This document shows positions 38,535-47,255 of a stretch of 64,000 bases of DNA, piece by piece. The notes below the pieces were generated by a model that searched no databases, had not been told where the DNA came from, and saw only the letters and a program-made list of their open reading frames with translations. Source of the DNA: Planctomycetota bacterium (GTDB taxonomy: Bacteria; Planctomycetota; PUPC01; JACPCR01). How positions within the stretch are numbered: position 1 is the first letter of the stretch; each line of letters begins with the position of its first letter. The translations under genes were made by a program, and so were the position numbers. The DNA is taken from NCBI GenBank assembly GCA_027625095.1, contig JAQBXN010000006.1, positions 79,534-143,533 of the forward strand, written 5' to 3'.

Positions 38535-39608
38535 TCACGTTACAATCATTTTCACACAGACCGGCTTTTTCACTTTCGTGATGTGCCCGGTCTCGCTGAG
38601 TTCACCGGTATCGGAGTCGATCCTGAAAGGTACAATGTTGTCGTTGTTCTGGTTGGCGACGAAGAGGAACTGCCCAGACGGATCAATGCAGAAATTGCGT
38701 GGATGATCCCCCTGGGTGGGCTCGTGACCGACGAGCGTGAGCTTGCCTGATTCGGCATCTACAGAATAGATCACGATACTGTTGTGGCCGCGGTTTGAGC
38801 CGTAGAGGAAGCGTCCATCAGAAGTGATGTGCACGTCCGCACAGTAACTTTTCCCATCGAAGTCAGCCGGGAGAGTTGGGACCTGTTCAACGTCTGAGGT
38901 CTCGCCGGTTTCAGCATTGTAGTTTAAGACGTTCATCATGTTGTCGAGCTCGTTGATGACGTAGATGAACTTGCCGTTCGGATGAAAATCGAGATGCCGC
39001 GGCCCGGCACCGGGCTGGATAGGTGCGTGTCCGCTGGGCACGAGTTTGCCGTTTTCGAGATCCAGTTTGTAGATCATCACTTTGTCAATGCCAAGATCGG
39101 CGCACAGTGCATGACGATTGCTGTTATCAATGAAAAAGGAATGCGCGTGTGACTTCGTCTGGCGGCCTTCGTTCATGTTGGCTCCTTCGTGCTGATGGAA
39201 GTCGCTCAATACACCAAGCGAACCGTCTTCCTGAATTGGCAGCATGGAAACACTGCCGCCACCGTAGTTTGCAACAACCACGTATTTACCGGTCTGATCA
39301 ACGCTCAAATGACAGGGGCCAGAGCCACCACAATGCTCGTCGTTGATATGTTGTAGTTCGCCCTTCTCCAGGTCGATAGAAAATGCACTGACGCCGCCCA
39401 TAGAAGTGCCTTCAAAGTTTGCAATCTCGCTGACCGCATAGAGATTTTTTCTATTCGGTGAGATGGCCACAAACGACGGATTTTTAATACCGCCGATAGC
39501 GCTGATGGGCTCAAGGGCGCCGTATACCGAATCGAGCCTGTAAACATAAATGCCGTTCGTTTCATCGTCGCCCGTGTATGTACCTACAAATGCTAATGTC
39601 TTTGACAT
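38535..39608 (-). CDS. pgl: Lactonase, 6-phosphogluconolactonase family (beta-propeller)
   Basis: This 357-residue seven-bladed beta-propeller is of the YbhE/Pgl type. Typical segments are FVGTYTGDDETNGIYVY at the N terminus, GSGPCHLSVDQTGKYVVVANYGGGSVS, QPGAGPRHLDFHPNGKFIYVINELDN and DHPRNFCIDPSGQFLFVANQNNDNI. It hydrolyses 6-phosphogluconolactone between the zwf and gnd steps. Some family members act on other lactones, so the substrate is inferred from the presence of zwf and gnd in the same window. A strong ribosome site (ggagaaaagc) precedes ATG 39608. Confidence 0.88.
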   Translation of the reverse strand: MSKTLAFVGTYTGDDETNGIYVYRLDSVYGALEPISAIGGIKNPSFVAISPNRKNLYAVSEIANFEGTSMGGVSAFSIDLEKGELQHINDEHCGGSGPCHLSVDQTGKYVVVANYGGGSVSMLPIQEDGSLGVLSDFHQHEGANMNEGRQTKSHAHSFFIDNSNRHALCADLGIDKVMIYKLDLENGKLVPSGHAPIQPGAGPRHLDFHPNGKFIYVINELDNMMNVLNYNAETGETSDVEQVPTLPADFDGKSYCADVHITSDGRFLYGSNRGHNSIVIYSVDAESGKLTLVGHEPTQGDHPRNFCIDPSGQFLFVANQNNDNIVPFRIDSDTGELSETGHITKVKKPVCVKMIVT

Positions 39609-40145
39609 GCTTTTCTCCCTTTAAGATTTCAAGAATTCCAAATTGTCACGATAGAAAACCGGGATTGAAAATCCAACCGGACCTGGAGCAGCTTCGACCC
39701 TCGCTGGTGCCGCTTTGCCCCTCGGATCGGGGACCCTGCAACTCATTCAGGGGGAAACGTAGTGAAGACCACGCAAAGTGAATTCCAGCCAGTTAGGGGA
39801 TTGAATTTGAGGTGGGAATGGTTAGAGGCTGAATAGCGATGGTTGAACGTGCAAGAATCATGCCCCAGCACGATTTTGGGAAAGCGTGGACTTCGAAATT
39901 CGATTCTGATAGAGTCTGCCACCTGGACAACGCTCCCAGCATTAGACAAAGGATATGGTGCAGAAGGTCTTATTACTCCATTGCAAGTATTTCCAACATT
40001 GCAGTGACGACTCCGGCCGATATATTTCACAGGTTTTGGCCTCCCTGCAGTATGTGGGATCTCCCCTGATTTTTTATTGAAAGTTGTCCGCCTGTTCACC
40101 CCCCAATTAGAATCAGGCCGACATAAATTTGATTAGGAGTTCTAT
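39609..40145. other. 537-bp divergent intergenic region
   Basis: This region lies between the lactonase gene and the divergent DUF1549 gene and should contain both promoters. Nothing clear-cut was found: no repeat of the families above, and no RNA gene. A minus-strand open frame (39743-40099) shows no family resemblance or ribosome site. The DUF1549 gene has a good aggag site just before its start. Confidence 0.4.
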
Positions 40146-41774
40146 ATGAGACATCGGAAGTGCTTCCTGGCTGTTGGTTTTACAGCCATGGCCAGTTTCT
40201 TTCTATGGCCTGCGATGGCTGATGCTGGCCTCTCCCGGGAAGGCAATGCAGATATTTCATTCGCCCGAAAGGTGGATGAATTCATTTCTAACAAGCTGAA
40301 GGAAGAACAGCTTGTTCCTGCAAAGATGACGACGGACTCTGAATTCCTCCGCCGTATTTCTCTAGATCTTACAGGGACCATCCCCCCTGCAGAAGAAGTT
40401 ATTGCTTTCATTAATGACAAAGACCGCAAAAAAAGAGCGAACAAGATTGATGAATTTCTCAACCACCCGATGTTCGCCGAAAATCTTGCCATGCTCTGGG
40501 CAAATCTACTGATCACGCGCGATGGAGGAGACGCAGATCGTGGCCTGATGGAGAAATATCTCCGGGACAGCTTCCTCTATAACAAGCCTTACGACGAAAT
40601 GGTTCGTGAGCTCTTGACCGCTGAAGGCCTGAGCGATGAAAACCCCGCGGTGAACTATCTCGTCCGTCGCAGTGGAAGTGCGCCGGAACTGGCTGGACAC
40701 AGTGCACGAGTTTTCATGGGCCTCCAGATTCAATGCGCCCAGTGTCACAACCACCCTTACGAAAAATGGACTCAAGACGATTTCTGGGCCTATGCAGCCT
40801 ACTTTTCAGGTATCTCCAAGAGGGAAATGGGGATGGACGGTGACAAGTTTCGTCCGTTTCTGCTGAGTGACTCTGGTGGTGGAAAAGCCCGCTTTCAGGT
40901 TCGTGGCAAACCGGGATCTGGTGTCAGTGCCCAGGAGATCTATAAAGAGATCGACCAGCCCATGTTTCTGCAGATGACCCTCCCGGGCAAGAAAGTTGGA
41001 GGGCGCTGGGTAGATCAGATGGCCAAGACTCTGACTCATCCCAGAAACGCATTGTTTGCTAAATCCATAGTGAACAGAACTTGGTATCACCTCATGGGGC
41101 GTGGTCTCGTCATGCCAATTGATGACCTTGGTGAAAACAACCCGGCAACCCACCCTGAGTTGCTTGTAAGCCTCGCCGATGATTTCATTGATAAGGGATA
41201 CGATGTCAAATACCTCTATCGTTTGTTGTGTAACACTCGCACTTATCAGAGGTCTTCGGCCCCCCATAATCGCAAGTATGAGGGTTCGGATTTCTATGCC
41301 TACGCCAACATGAAACCGATGACCCCTGAGCAACTCTTCAGCGCAACGGTTCAGGCAACTGGCCTAGACGAAAAGCAGCGCTACAGTAATCCGAAGAGAA
41401 TTCGGGATTGGAAGATGCAGACGATTCGACCCTTTGTCTTCAACTTTGGGAATGACGAGGAAGAGGTTGTCGAAGAATTTCAAGGCACTATTCCACAAGC
41501 TCTTCTGATGATGAATGGTCCGCTTACCACGGAAGGCATCAAAGTTTCGAAGGGGGGGAATCTGGATCGTTTGTTCAAGATTCGAAAGAGCGATGCGGAC
41601 CGAGTGGAGCTTATGTTCCTTGCCGCAGTATCGAGACGTCCTACCCCGGCCGAAAAGTCTGAAATTCTCTCTTATATCAAAAACAAGGGAACTGCCGAGC
41701 AAAAACACAAAGAAGGCTACGAAGATGCTTTCTGGGCCTTATTGAACACTACGGAATTCCTCTTTAACCATTAA
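40146..41774 (+). CDS. DUF1549-DUF1553 protein (planctomycete-type), with CxxCH
   Basis: This is a 542-residue secreted protein with signal peptide residues ~1-26 (FLAVGFTAMASFFLWPAMADA). The DUF1549 part (~35-250) contains the diagnostic RRISLDLTGTIPPAEEV and the CAQCHNHPYEKWTQDDFW box, which includes a CxxCH haem-c motif. The DUF1553 part (~290-535) shows LTHPRNALFAKSIVNRTWYHLMGRGLV and MTPEQLFSATVQATG. Most relatives carry an extra N-terminal cytochrome domain; this one lacks it. The function is unproven. It lies 35 bp upstream of the DUF1501 gene, the usual pair in planctomycetes. Confidence 0.92.
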   Translation: MRHRKCFLAVGFTAMASFFLWPAMADAGLSREGNADISFARKVDEFISNKLKEEQLVPAKMTTDSEFLRRISLDLTGTIPPAEEVIAFINDKDRKKRANKIDEFLNHPMFAENLAMLWANLLITRDGGDADRGLMEKYLRDSFLYNKPYDEMVRELLTAEGLSDENPAVNYLVRRSGSAPELAGHSARVFMGLQIQCAQCHNHPYEKWTQDDFWAYAAYFSGISKREMGMDGDKFRPFLLSDSGGGKARFQVRGKPGSGVSAQEIYKEIDQPMFLQMTLPGKKVGGRWVDQMAKTLTHPRNALFAKSIVNRTWYHLMGRGLVMPIDDLGENNPATHPELLVSLADDFIDKGYDVKYLYRLLCNTRTYQRSSAPHNRKYEGSDFYAYANMKPMTPEQLFSATVQATGLDEKQRYSNPKRIRDWKMQTIRPFVFNFGNDEEEVVEEFQGTIPQALLMMNGPLTTEGIKVSKGGNLDRLFKIRKSDADRVELMFLAAVSRRPTPAEKSEILSYIKNKGTAEQKHKEGYEDAFWALLNTTEFLFNH

Positions 41775-41809
41775 TAAATCACTGTACCGCCCCTGAGAAA
41801 GGAGTCTTC

Positions 41810-43168
41810 ATGTCCGAATATTTTGAAGTTTCTGCTAACAATCCCGTTCTGGGAACGGGGCCGGATGAAACCGGTCTCTGTGGTGTTTCGCGACGCCAGT
41901 TTGTCCAAGGCTCAATGGCCGCCGCAATCGGCTCATTGGCATGCACTTGGTCAGACGTGCTTGCTGGGGAGAAACTGCCTCAATTGGCTGGTGCTCGCGC
42001 AGACCAAGTAATTGTCATGTGGATGGGCGGAGGCCCAACACAGATGGAAACTTGGGATCCGAAGCCGGAGAATGCCAATGGTGGAGAACTCGGTGCTATA
42101 GCCACAGCCGTTGATGGCATTCAGATTGGGTCTACACTGCCAAGGATTGCCAAGGAATTCAAGGATGTCTCCCTCATCCGTTCCATGGCTACTGGCGAAG
42201 GCAACCACGACCGCGGCACCTATCTGATGCACACTGGTTATACGCCGACCGGCACAGTGAAGCATCCGGGCGTTGGCTCGATCGTCTCCAATGAAACCTT
42301 TGATCATCAGCCTGCCGGTTTTGACCTGCCGAGTTTCATCTCTGTCCGCACCCCATCTCGGGGTGCCGGATTCCTCGGTGTGGATCACGAACCACTTATT
42401 GTCAGTGACCCACGCAATCCGATTGCGAATATGCGATACGATTACTCAAAGGATCGTTTCTACGAGAGAGTGAAACTTCTTGATCAACTTGAAAAGCGAT
42501 TTGCTGCCACCAAGGGCAAGGATGAAGTCGCGGCTCATGATAAGATCTACAAACGTACCATTCGCCTAATCCACTCCAAGCGCACCCAGGAAGCCTTTGA
42601 TATCACCAAGGAACCTCAAAGCGTCCTGGATGATTATGGCAAGGTCATGGTAGACGGTGCGGAAATGGCCAACGGGTTCGGTACGAGCGCACTCATGGCT
42701 CGCAAGCTCCTGGAAGCCGGTGTTCGTTTCGTCGAGATCAGCCTCGGCGGATGGGACATGCACGGTCAGGTTGCCATGAACGCTACCCGCAACAACACCA
42801 TGCTGGACGGCGCATTCTCCGCGCTGGTCAGAGACTTGCGTTCGCGCGGCATGCTGGAAAGAACACTCATCGTCTGGATGGGTGAGTTCGGCCGCACGCC
42901 GAGAATCAACAACGGCGCCGGCCGTGACCACTGGGCACGTTCCTGGTCAATCGCCATGGCTGGTGGTGGTATCAACGGTGGTTTGGCCATCGGTAAGACC
43001 TCCAAGGACGGCATGGATGTAGAGAATGATCCGCATTCTGCTCCCGATGTCCTCGCTACCATCTACAAGTCCCTCGGAATCGATACCAATAAGGTCAATT
43101 ACTCCTCACGCGGTCGCCCGATTCCGCTCGTTCGTGGTGGAGCACCGATCGACCAACTCGTCGTCTGA
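41810..43168 (+). CDS. DUF1501 (sulfatase-like) Tat-exported protein
   Basis: This 452-residue protein has a twin-arginine motif near the N terminus (VSRRQFVQGSMAAAIGSLA, residues ~26-44), so it should be exported folded by the Tat system. DUF1501 proteins share the alkaline-phosphatase/sulfatase fold. Visible are VIVMWMGGGPTQMETWDPKP, RSMATGEGNHDRGTYLMHTG, and WMGEFGRTPRINNGAGRDHW, which would be metal-binding parts. The true substrate is unknown. It forms an operon with the preceding DUF1549 gene and is followed by a clear terminator. Confidence 0.92.
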   Translation: MSEYFEVSANNPVLGTGPDETGLCGVSRRQFVQGSMAAAIGSLACTWSDVLAGEKLPQLAGARADQVIVMWMGGGPTQMETWDPKPENANGGELGAIATAVDGIQIGSTLPRIAKEFKDVSLIRSMATGEGNHDRGTYLMHTGYTPTGTVKHPGVGSIVSNETFDHQPAGFDLPSFISVRTPSRGAGFLGVDHEPLIVSDPRNPIANMRYDYSKDRFYERVKLLDQLEKRFAATKGKDEVAAHDKIYKRTIRLIHSKRTQEAFDITKEPQSVLDDYGKVMVDGAEMANGFGTSALMARKLLEAGVRFVEISLGGWDMHGQVAMNATRNNTMLDGAFSALVRDLRSRGMLERTLIVWMGEFGRTPRINNGAGRDHWARSWSIAMAGGGINGGLAIGKTSKDGMDVENDPHSAPDVLATIYKSLGIDTNKVNYSSRGRPIPLVRGGAPIDQLVV

Positions 43169-43191
43169 TCCGAGACTGAGAATAAACCTAG

Positions 43192-43226
43192 ATAGCGGGC
43201 TCTTGAAAGAGCCCGCTATTTTTTTG
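43192..43226 (+). terminator. Rho-independent terminator after the DUF1501 gene
   Basis: The stem atagcgggctctt / agagcccgctat, with a 3-base loop, is followed by a run of seven T. It lies 23 bp after the stop codon. Confidence 0.92.
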
Positions 43227-43345
43227 TCTGGTGAATAACGGCGAAGGCTCTGCGTCCACAAGTAGAAGAAACTTTTTGAGTGATTCCAGGCCCGAGCTTA
43301 TAATCGGCCCAGTTAAAAGCACCCATTAAGATACGGAGGAGGAAT

Positions 43346-44269
43346 ATGAGAACGACTGGCATACTTCTGGCATTCAGCTCACTGACCATCATTTTCGACA
43401 CAACCATCCAGGGCGAAGCCATTGACGCTAAAGTGGATAAAGTTTCCGAGGGCCCCAAGCTGGACGGCAAAGCGGATGATGCATGCTGGAAATCGGCGAC
43501 CGAGTATAAGCTGGAACTCCTTGGGGTCGGTGATCTGATCGATAGGAAAGTCAAAGCGACCATGAGGGCTGTTCAGGACGGCAAATCGGTCCATTTCCTG
43601 TTCACTTGGGAAGACCCCGAAGCCAACACGAAACACAAGTCATATGAGTGGAGCGAAGACAAGAACTTCTACCAGGAAATCAACGACCTTGAAGACCAGT
43701 TTTCCGTAGCCTTTGAACTACAGGGCGCGTTTACTGCGAACATGCTCACACCTCTTCGCACTCAGAGTCCTATCTATTGGGACGTATGGCAATGGGGTGC
43801 CGCGAGAACCAACAATGGATACGCACTCGACTTGTGGCACATCTACAGCCAGAAAGCTCTATCTCCAAAGATCGAGAAACAGTCCAAGCACCGGGATCGC
43901 CAGGGTAAGATCATTTGGATGGCACGTCCGAATGACGAAGGCACACCGGTCTATTCGGAGGTGAGTATGTCCTCAACGGATAGGAAGAAAAAAGGAGAAC
44001 CGGTTGTTGCCCGTTTCCAGACTACGAAACCTACTGGAAGTGCTGCTGATGTCCTGGCAATGGCGACTTGGGCAGATGGGAAATGGACGATTGAAATGTC
44101 CAGAGATCTCACGACCAAAGACGCTGTCTGGCCACGCTCCAGAATCCCGAGTGGTGCCCCTGATGTGCAGTTTGAAGCTGGAGAGTCTTTCAAAATGGCC
44201 CTCGCTTCGTTTAACCATACCGAAGGCAATTCTCATTACGCCTCGGAAGTCATCCGATTGAGCTTCTGA
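43346..44269 (+). CDS. Ethylbenzene-dehydrogenase-type haem-binding protein
   Basis: This is a 307-residue exported protein with a signal peptide at residues ~1-25. The mature part begins VDKVSEGPKLDGKADDACWKSA, typical of the EB_dh / DMSO-reductase gamma-subunit fold, and continues with SVHFLFTWEDPEAN, DQFSVAFELQ and ARTNNGYALDLWHI. The fold binds one b-type haem with Met and Lys ligands in known members. The rest of the protein is beta-rich. No molybdenum enzyme gene is nearby, so it may work as a separate electron carrier, perhaps with the preceding CxxCH-containing DUF1549 protein. A ggagg site precedes ATG 43346. Confidence 0.8.
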   Translation: MRTTGILLAFSSLTIIFDTTIQGEAIDAKVDKVSEGPKLDGKADDACWKSATEYKLELLGVGDLIDRKVKATMRAVQDGKSVHFLFTWEDPEANTKHKSYEWSEDKNFYQEINDLEDQFSVAFELQGAFTANMLTPLRTQSPIYWDVWQWGAARTNNGYALDLWHIYSQKALSPKIEKQSKHRDRQGKIIWMARPNDEGTPVYSEVSMSSTDRKKKGEPVVARFQTTKPTGSAADVLAMATWADGKWTIEMSRDLTTKDAVWPRSRIPSGAPDVQFEAGESFKMALASFNHTEGNSHYASEVIRLSF

Positions 44270-44297
44270 AGTAGACAAACCTGAAAGCGGAAAAAGG

Positions 44298-44332
44298 AAA
44301 AGGGCAACCCCAAACGGCGTTGCCCTTTTTTT
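44298..44332 (+). terminator. Rho-independent terminator after the haem protein gene
   Basis: The arms aaagggcaac and gttgcccttt enclose an 11-base loop and run into a T tract. It lies 28 bp after the stop codon. Confidence 0.88.
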
Positions 44333-44360
44333 AATCGGTTCTCGGCGGGATCAATCAGGA

Positions 44361-45278
44361 GTGAGCGTTTCACTGTGGAGTGAAAAAGTGAAAGAAACCA
44401 AAGTTCGATGGGAGGAAATGTTTCCCGAAGAGTTCGTCGAGTCAAGAGACGCGTCTCCGATATGTTACATGGGCTATGGCTTGGCTGAGCCGCATGGCGC
44501 TTACAATGCCCTGGGACTTGATTTTATAAAAGCGCAAGGAATTCTTGAGAGGGCCGCAACTGAAAGCGGTGGAATCGTTGCGCCGCCGATGGCCTGGCAC
44601 ATCACTGATCTGCCTGCCTTTCATACCGGGCGGGATGGCTGGTTTAATGCCGTCGGTATCAGGCAGTCCCTTGCCAGTTCCATCCCGGCAGACCTGTTCT
44701 ATCGAATGGTTCTTTTCCAGATCCGTGCTTTTGATGCCCGCGGGTTTCATGCGGCGATCCTGGTTACGGGTCATTACGGAGGGCTCGAACGTCATATCCG
44801 CTTACTCTGCGAATATTACCTGCGCCGTACGTGCTCTCCGATCCAGCTCTACGCGTGCGCAGATTGGGAACTGATTCGCCATGAAGATTACCGCGGCGAT
44901 CATGCCGGTGTCACAGAGACCTCTCAGCTCATGGCGGTGAGGCCAGACTTGGTTGATCTTGAGAGGGAAGATGTCCCTGCCGAACTCGGCACCAATTACG
45001 CCGGCTCAAAATTTCCAGACAATAAGGGGCACTCTCCAAGTCGGGAATTGGGAGAGAAAATCGTGAACTCTCAGATCGAGCGACTGGGCGAAATCAAAGA
45101 TGAATTACTCGCTGCATACACACCAAGGGAGAATTGGACCGCGCCCTCGATGACAGAAGCGGAAGACATCTGGCATCGTTATGAAGCCCTGACTCGAAAA
45201 TATTGGTCAGTGACTTATGAGGAATATCGGAAGAAGTCGGTGCCCGAGTTCCCGGGCTGGGAGGCATTTGGTGAGTGA
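44361..45278 (+). CDS. Creatininase-family amidohydrolase
   Basis: This 305-residue enzyme has the metal-ligand pattern of creatinine amidohydrolases: GLAEPHG (E43, H45), LGLD (D54), TGHYGGLERH (residues ~136-145), and GDHAGVTETS (H181, E186). Family members hydrolyse cyclic or linear amides, for example creatinine, or act in biosynthesis (MftE, ArfB). The substrate here is unknown. The start is GTG 44361; another GTG at 44388 with ggag 8 bases upstream is also possible. The next gene is another amidohydrolase, so the two may belong to one catabolic theme. Confidence 0.88.
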   Translation: MSVSLWSEKVKETKVRWEEMFPEEFVESRDASPICYMGYGLAEPHGAYNALGLDFIKAQGILERAATESGGIVAPPMAWHITDLPAFHTGRDGWFNAVGIRQSLASSIPADLFYRMVLFQIRAFDARGFHAAILVTGHYGGLERHIRLLCEYYLRRTCSPIQLYACADWELIRHEDYRGDHAGVTETSQLMAVRPDLVDLEREDVPAELGTNYAGSKFPDNKGHSPSRELGEKIVNSQIERLGEIKDELLAAYTPRENWTAPSMTEAEDIWHRYEALTRKYWSVTYEEYRKKSVPEFPGWEAFGE

Positions 45279-45600
45279 ACCCGCTTGAATGTCCACTGAC
45301 TGAACGATTGGGGACATCGAATGCAGAACTCTTTCAGAAACTCGTTATTGCATAGCAGTGGGCGGCTTTCTTATCCTCCTCCTCACCACTCATCCCACAG
45401 GAATTCCCGGCGTTGAGTACGAAGGGTTGCAGCATTCACCACACGGGTCAGCCTGCTCTTCGGCTCTCCCTGACACGTTCAATCCAGTCTATGAAAATCG
45501 TAGAGCGGCAGAGCGGTTTGCTGTATTCCTATTGGTCTTATACGACGTAAGAATGCAACGTGTTCGTAACACTTCAATACTCCCAAAAGTTAAACACTCC
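45279..45600. other. 322-bp intergenic region before the tandem amidohydrolase gene
   Basis: No gene or repeat could be supported. The frame of the downstream gene stays open through most of it, but the translation has no family resemblance. A small stem (gtgtt-cgt-aacac) lies about 30 bp before the next start. The promoter of the amidohydrolase gene is probably here. Confidence 0.4.
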
Positions 45601-47205
45601 ATGTCACTCTTCTTTGATGCGTACACATGTTTCGGCCCTCGCCCAAAAACTCACGGGAAACATCCCTGGTCATTCCAGCACCTCCTTGATGAACTCGATC
45701 ACTGTTCAATTTCCGGTGCGTTGGTCGCGACTACTGCCCAGACTCTTTACGACGCTGAGTTCGAAAATCGGCGCCTCTCGGAGAAACTGGCCGAGTTCGA
45801 ACATCTCTTCCCGATCTGGAACGTAATACCACACTGGACGAACGAGTTTCCCGAGCCTTCCGAATTGATTCGGCAGATGAAAGGGCACGATGTCCGTGCG
45901 GTCCAGATACATCCGAAGACCAATGGTTACCCAGTAACTTCCGATTACACCGCGCCGCTTCTGAACGAGTTGGAGAAGCACCAGATTCTCACCATCGTGG
46001 AATATTCACAGATCGATGCTTCAGATTTGGAATCCGTTCTGAAGCAGTTTCCAAAGTTACCGGTCTTGTTGCGTGGACAAACCTGGTCGCAACAGCGAAC
46101 CATCCTGCCGTTGGTTCTGAATCATCAGAATCTTCATGTCTGTTTCACCCACATGCAGGCCAACCTGACCTTGGAATGGCTCGTTGGAAAGGGCTGTGTC
46201 GATCAGTTGCTCTTCGCATCCAACGCCCCAGAGATGTCTGCCGGAGCGCACCGCGTGTATATTGACTGGTCTGAAATAAGTGAGGAGCACAAGGAAAAAG
46301 TCGCATCTGGAAATCTCATTCGTTTGCTCAGAGGACAGAAGCCTCCAAAGGAGCGGAGCAATTTAAGTGAAGATGAGATCATGACCGCGGCGAGAGAGGG
46401 CCGGCCGTTGCCCTGCCTTACGATAGATATGCATGTACACATGCTTGACGAAGGCCTGAACGGGGCGGGTGGTTCTTACACCATGTTTGATGGCGGTCCG
46501 ATCGGTGTGCGAAGGTTAGCCGAGCGAATGGGGGTAGACCGAATGGGTATTATGAGTTGGAACGGCGTCGTAGGTGTCCATGCGCAGCAGGGCAACCAGT
46601 GCCTGAAGGACGCGATTGATGCCTGCCCGGATTTCTACTGGGGTCTTGGCACATTCGATGTAATGCATGAGACACCTGAGACTATGCGGCGACAGATGGA
46701 AGATCTCTACAGCGACGGGCGTTTCCTCGGCCTCAAGCCGTATCCGCAGTACGGCATTCCCTACAGCGATCCTAGATACGATTGCTGGTGGGAATTCGGC
46801 CAGGAGCGCGGCCTGTACGCAGTCTTCCATCCTGTGAACTGGTACCAGCCGGGAGAGTTTGCTTCTGTCTGCGAACGTTTCCCGGGGCTTACCGTCGTTG
46901 CCTACCATTCGGGGGCAAGTTACGAGGCTGCGGACGTGGTTATTTCATTAGCGAAACAATTCAAGAATTTTATGTTCGAACCGACTCTCACTCCGGTCTG
47001 CGGTGGCATCATCGATTATCTGGTCGAAGGTGCGGGCGAAGATCGTGGAATGTACGGTTCAGACCTGCCGATGCGTGATCCGCGTCAACAGCTCGGGTGG
47101 ATTGTATTCTCCAGATTGCCGCTGGAGGCCAAAAAGAAAGTGCTGGGTGGAAATGCGCTACGATTGATGCAGCGTGTGAGCGGGAACGACTCGTTCATGA
47201 GTTGA
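45601..47205 (+). CDS. Duplicated amidohydrolase (metal-dependent hydrolase family 2)
   Basis: ATG 45601 is chosen; the frame extends 81 codons further upstream without protein-like character. The 534-residue protein has two amidohydrolase-2-type halves. The second (~270-525) has the metal motif D275-M-H277-V-H279, VFHPVNWY, VVAYHSG and, near the end, YGSDLPMRDP. The first half (~1-250) has the same layout (THMQANLTLEWL, LFASNAPEM) but its start reads FFDAYTCFG instead of DxHxH, so it seems to have lost metal binding. It follows the creatininase-like gene. The substrate is unknown. Confidence 0.82.
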   Translation: MSLFFDAYTCFGPRPKTHGKHPWSFQHLLDELDHCSISGALVATTAQTLYDAEFENRRLSEKLAEFEHLFPIWNVIPHWTNEFPEPSELIRQMKGHDVRAVQIHPKTNGYPVTSDYTAPLLNELEKHQILTIVEYSQIDASDLESVLKQFPKLPVLLRGQTWSQQRTILPLVLNHQNLHVCFTHMQANLTLEWLVGKGCVDQLLFASNAPEMSAGAHRVYIDWSEISEEHKEKVASGNLIRLLRGQKPPKERSNLSEDEIMTAAREGRPLPCLTIDMHVHMLDEGLNGAGGSYTMFDGGPIGVRRLAERMGVDRMGIMSWNGVVGVHAQQGNQCLKDAIDACPDFYWGLGTFDVMHETPETMRRQMEDLYSDGRFLGLKPYPQYGIPYSDPRYDCWWEFGQERGLYAVFHPVNWYQPGEFASVCERFPGLTVVAYHSGASYEAADVVISLAKQFKNFMFEPTLTPVCGGIIDYLVEGAGEDRGMYGSDLPMRDPRQQLGWIVFSRLPLEAKKKVLGGNALRLMQRVSGNDSFMS

Positions 47206-47255
47206 TTCCAGGTGTTTGGTCGCCCACCGAATTCCAAGTTGCGTACACGCGCTAC

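Noticed and set aside
45358..45600. 81-residue leader of the amidohydrolase
   Set aside because: Composition is not protein-like and no ribosome site is present; ATG 45601 begins the family-like part.
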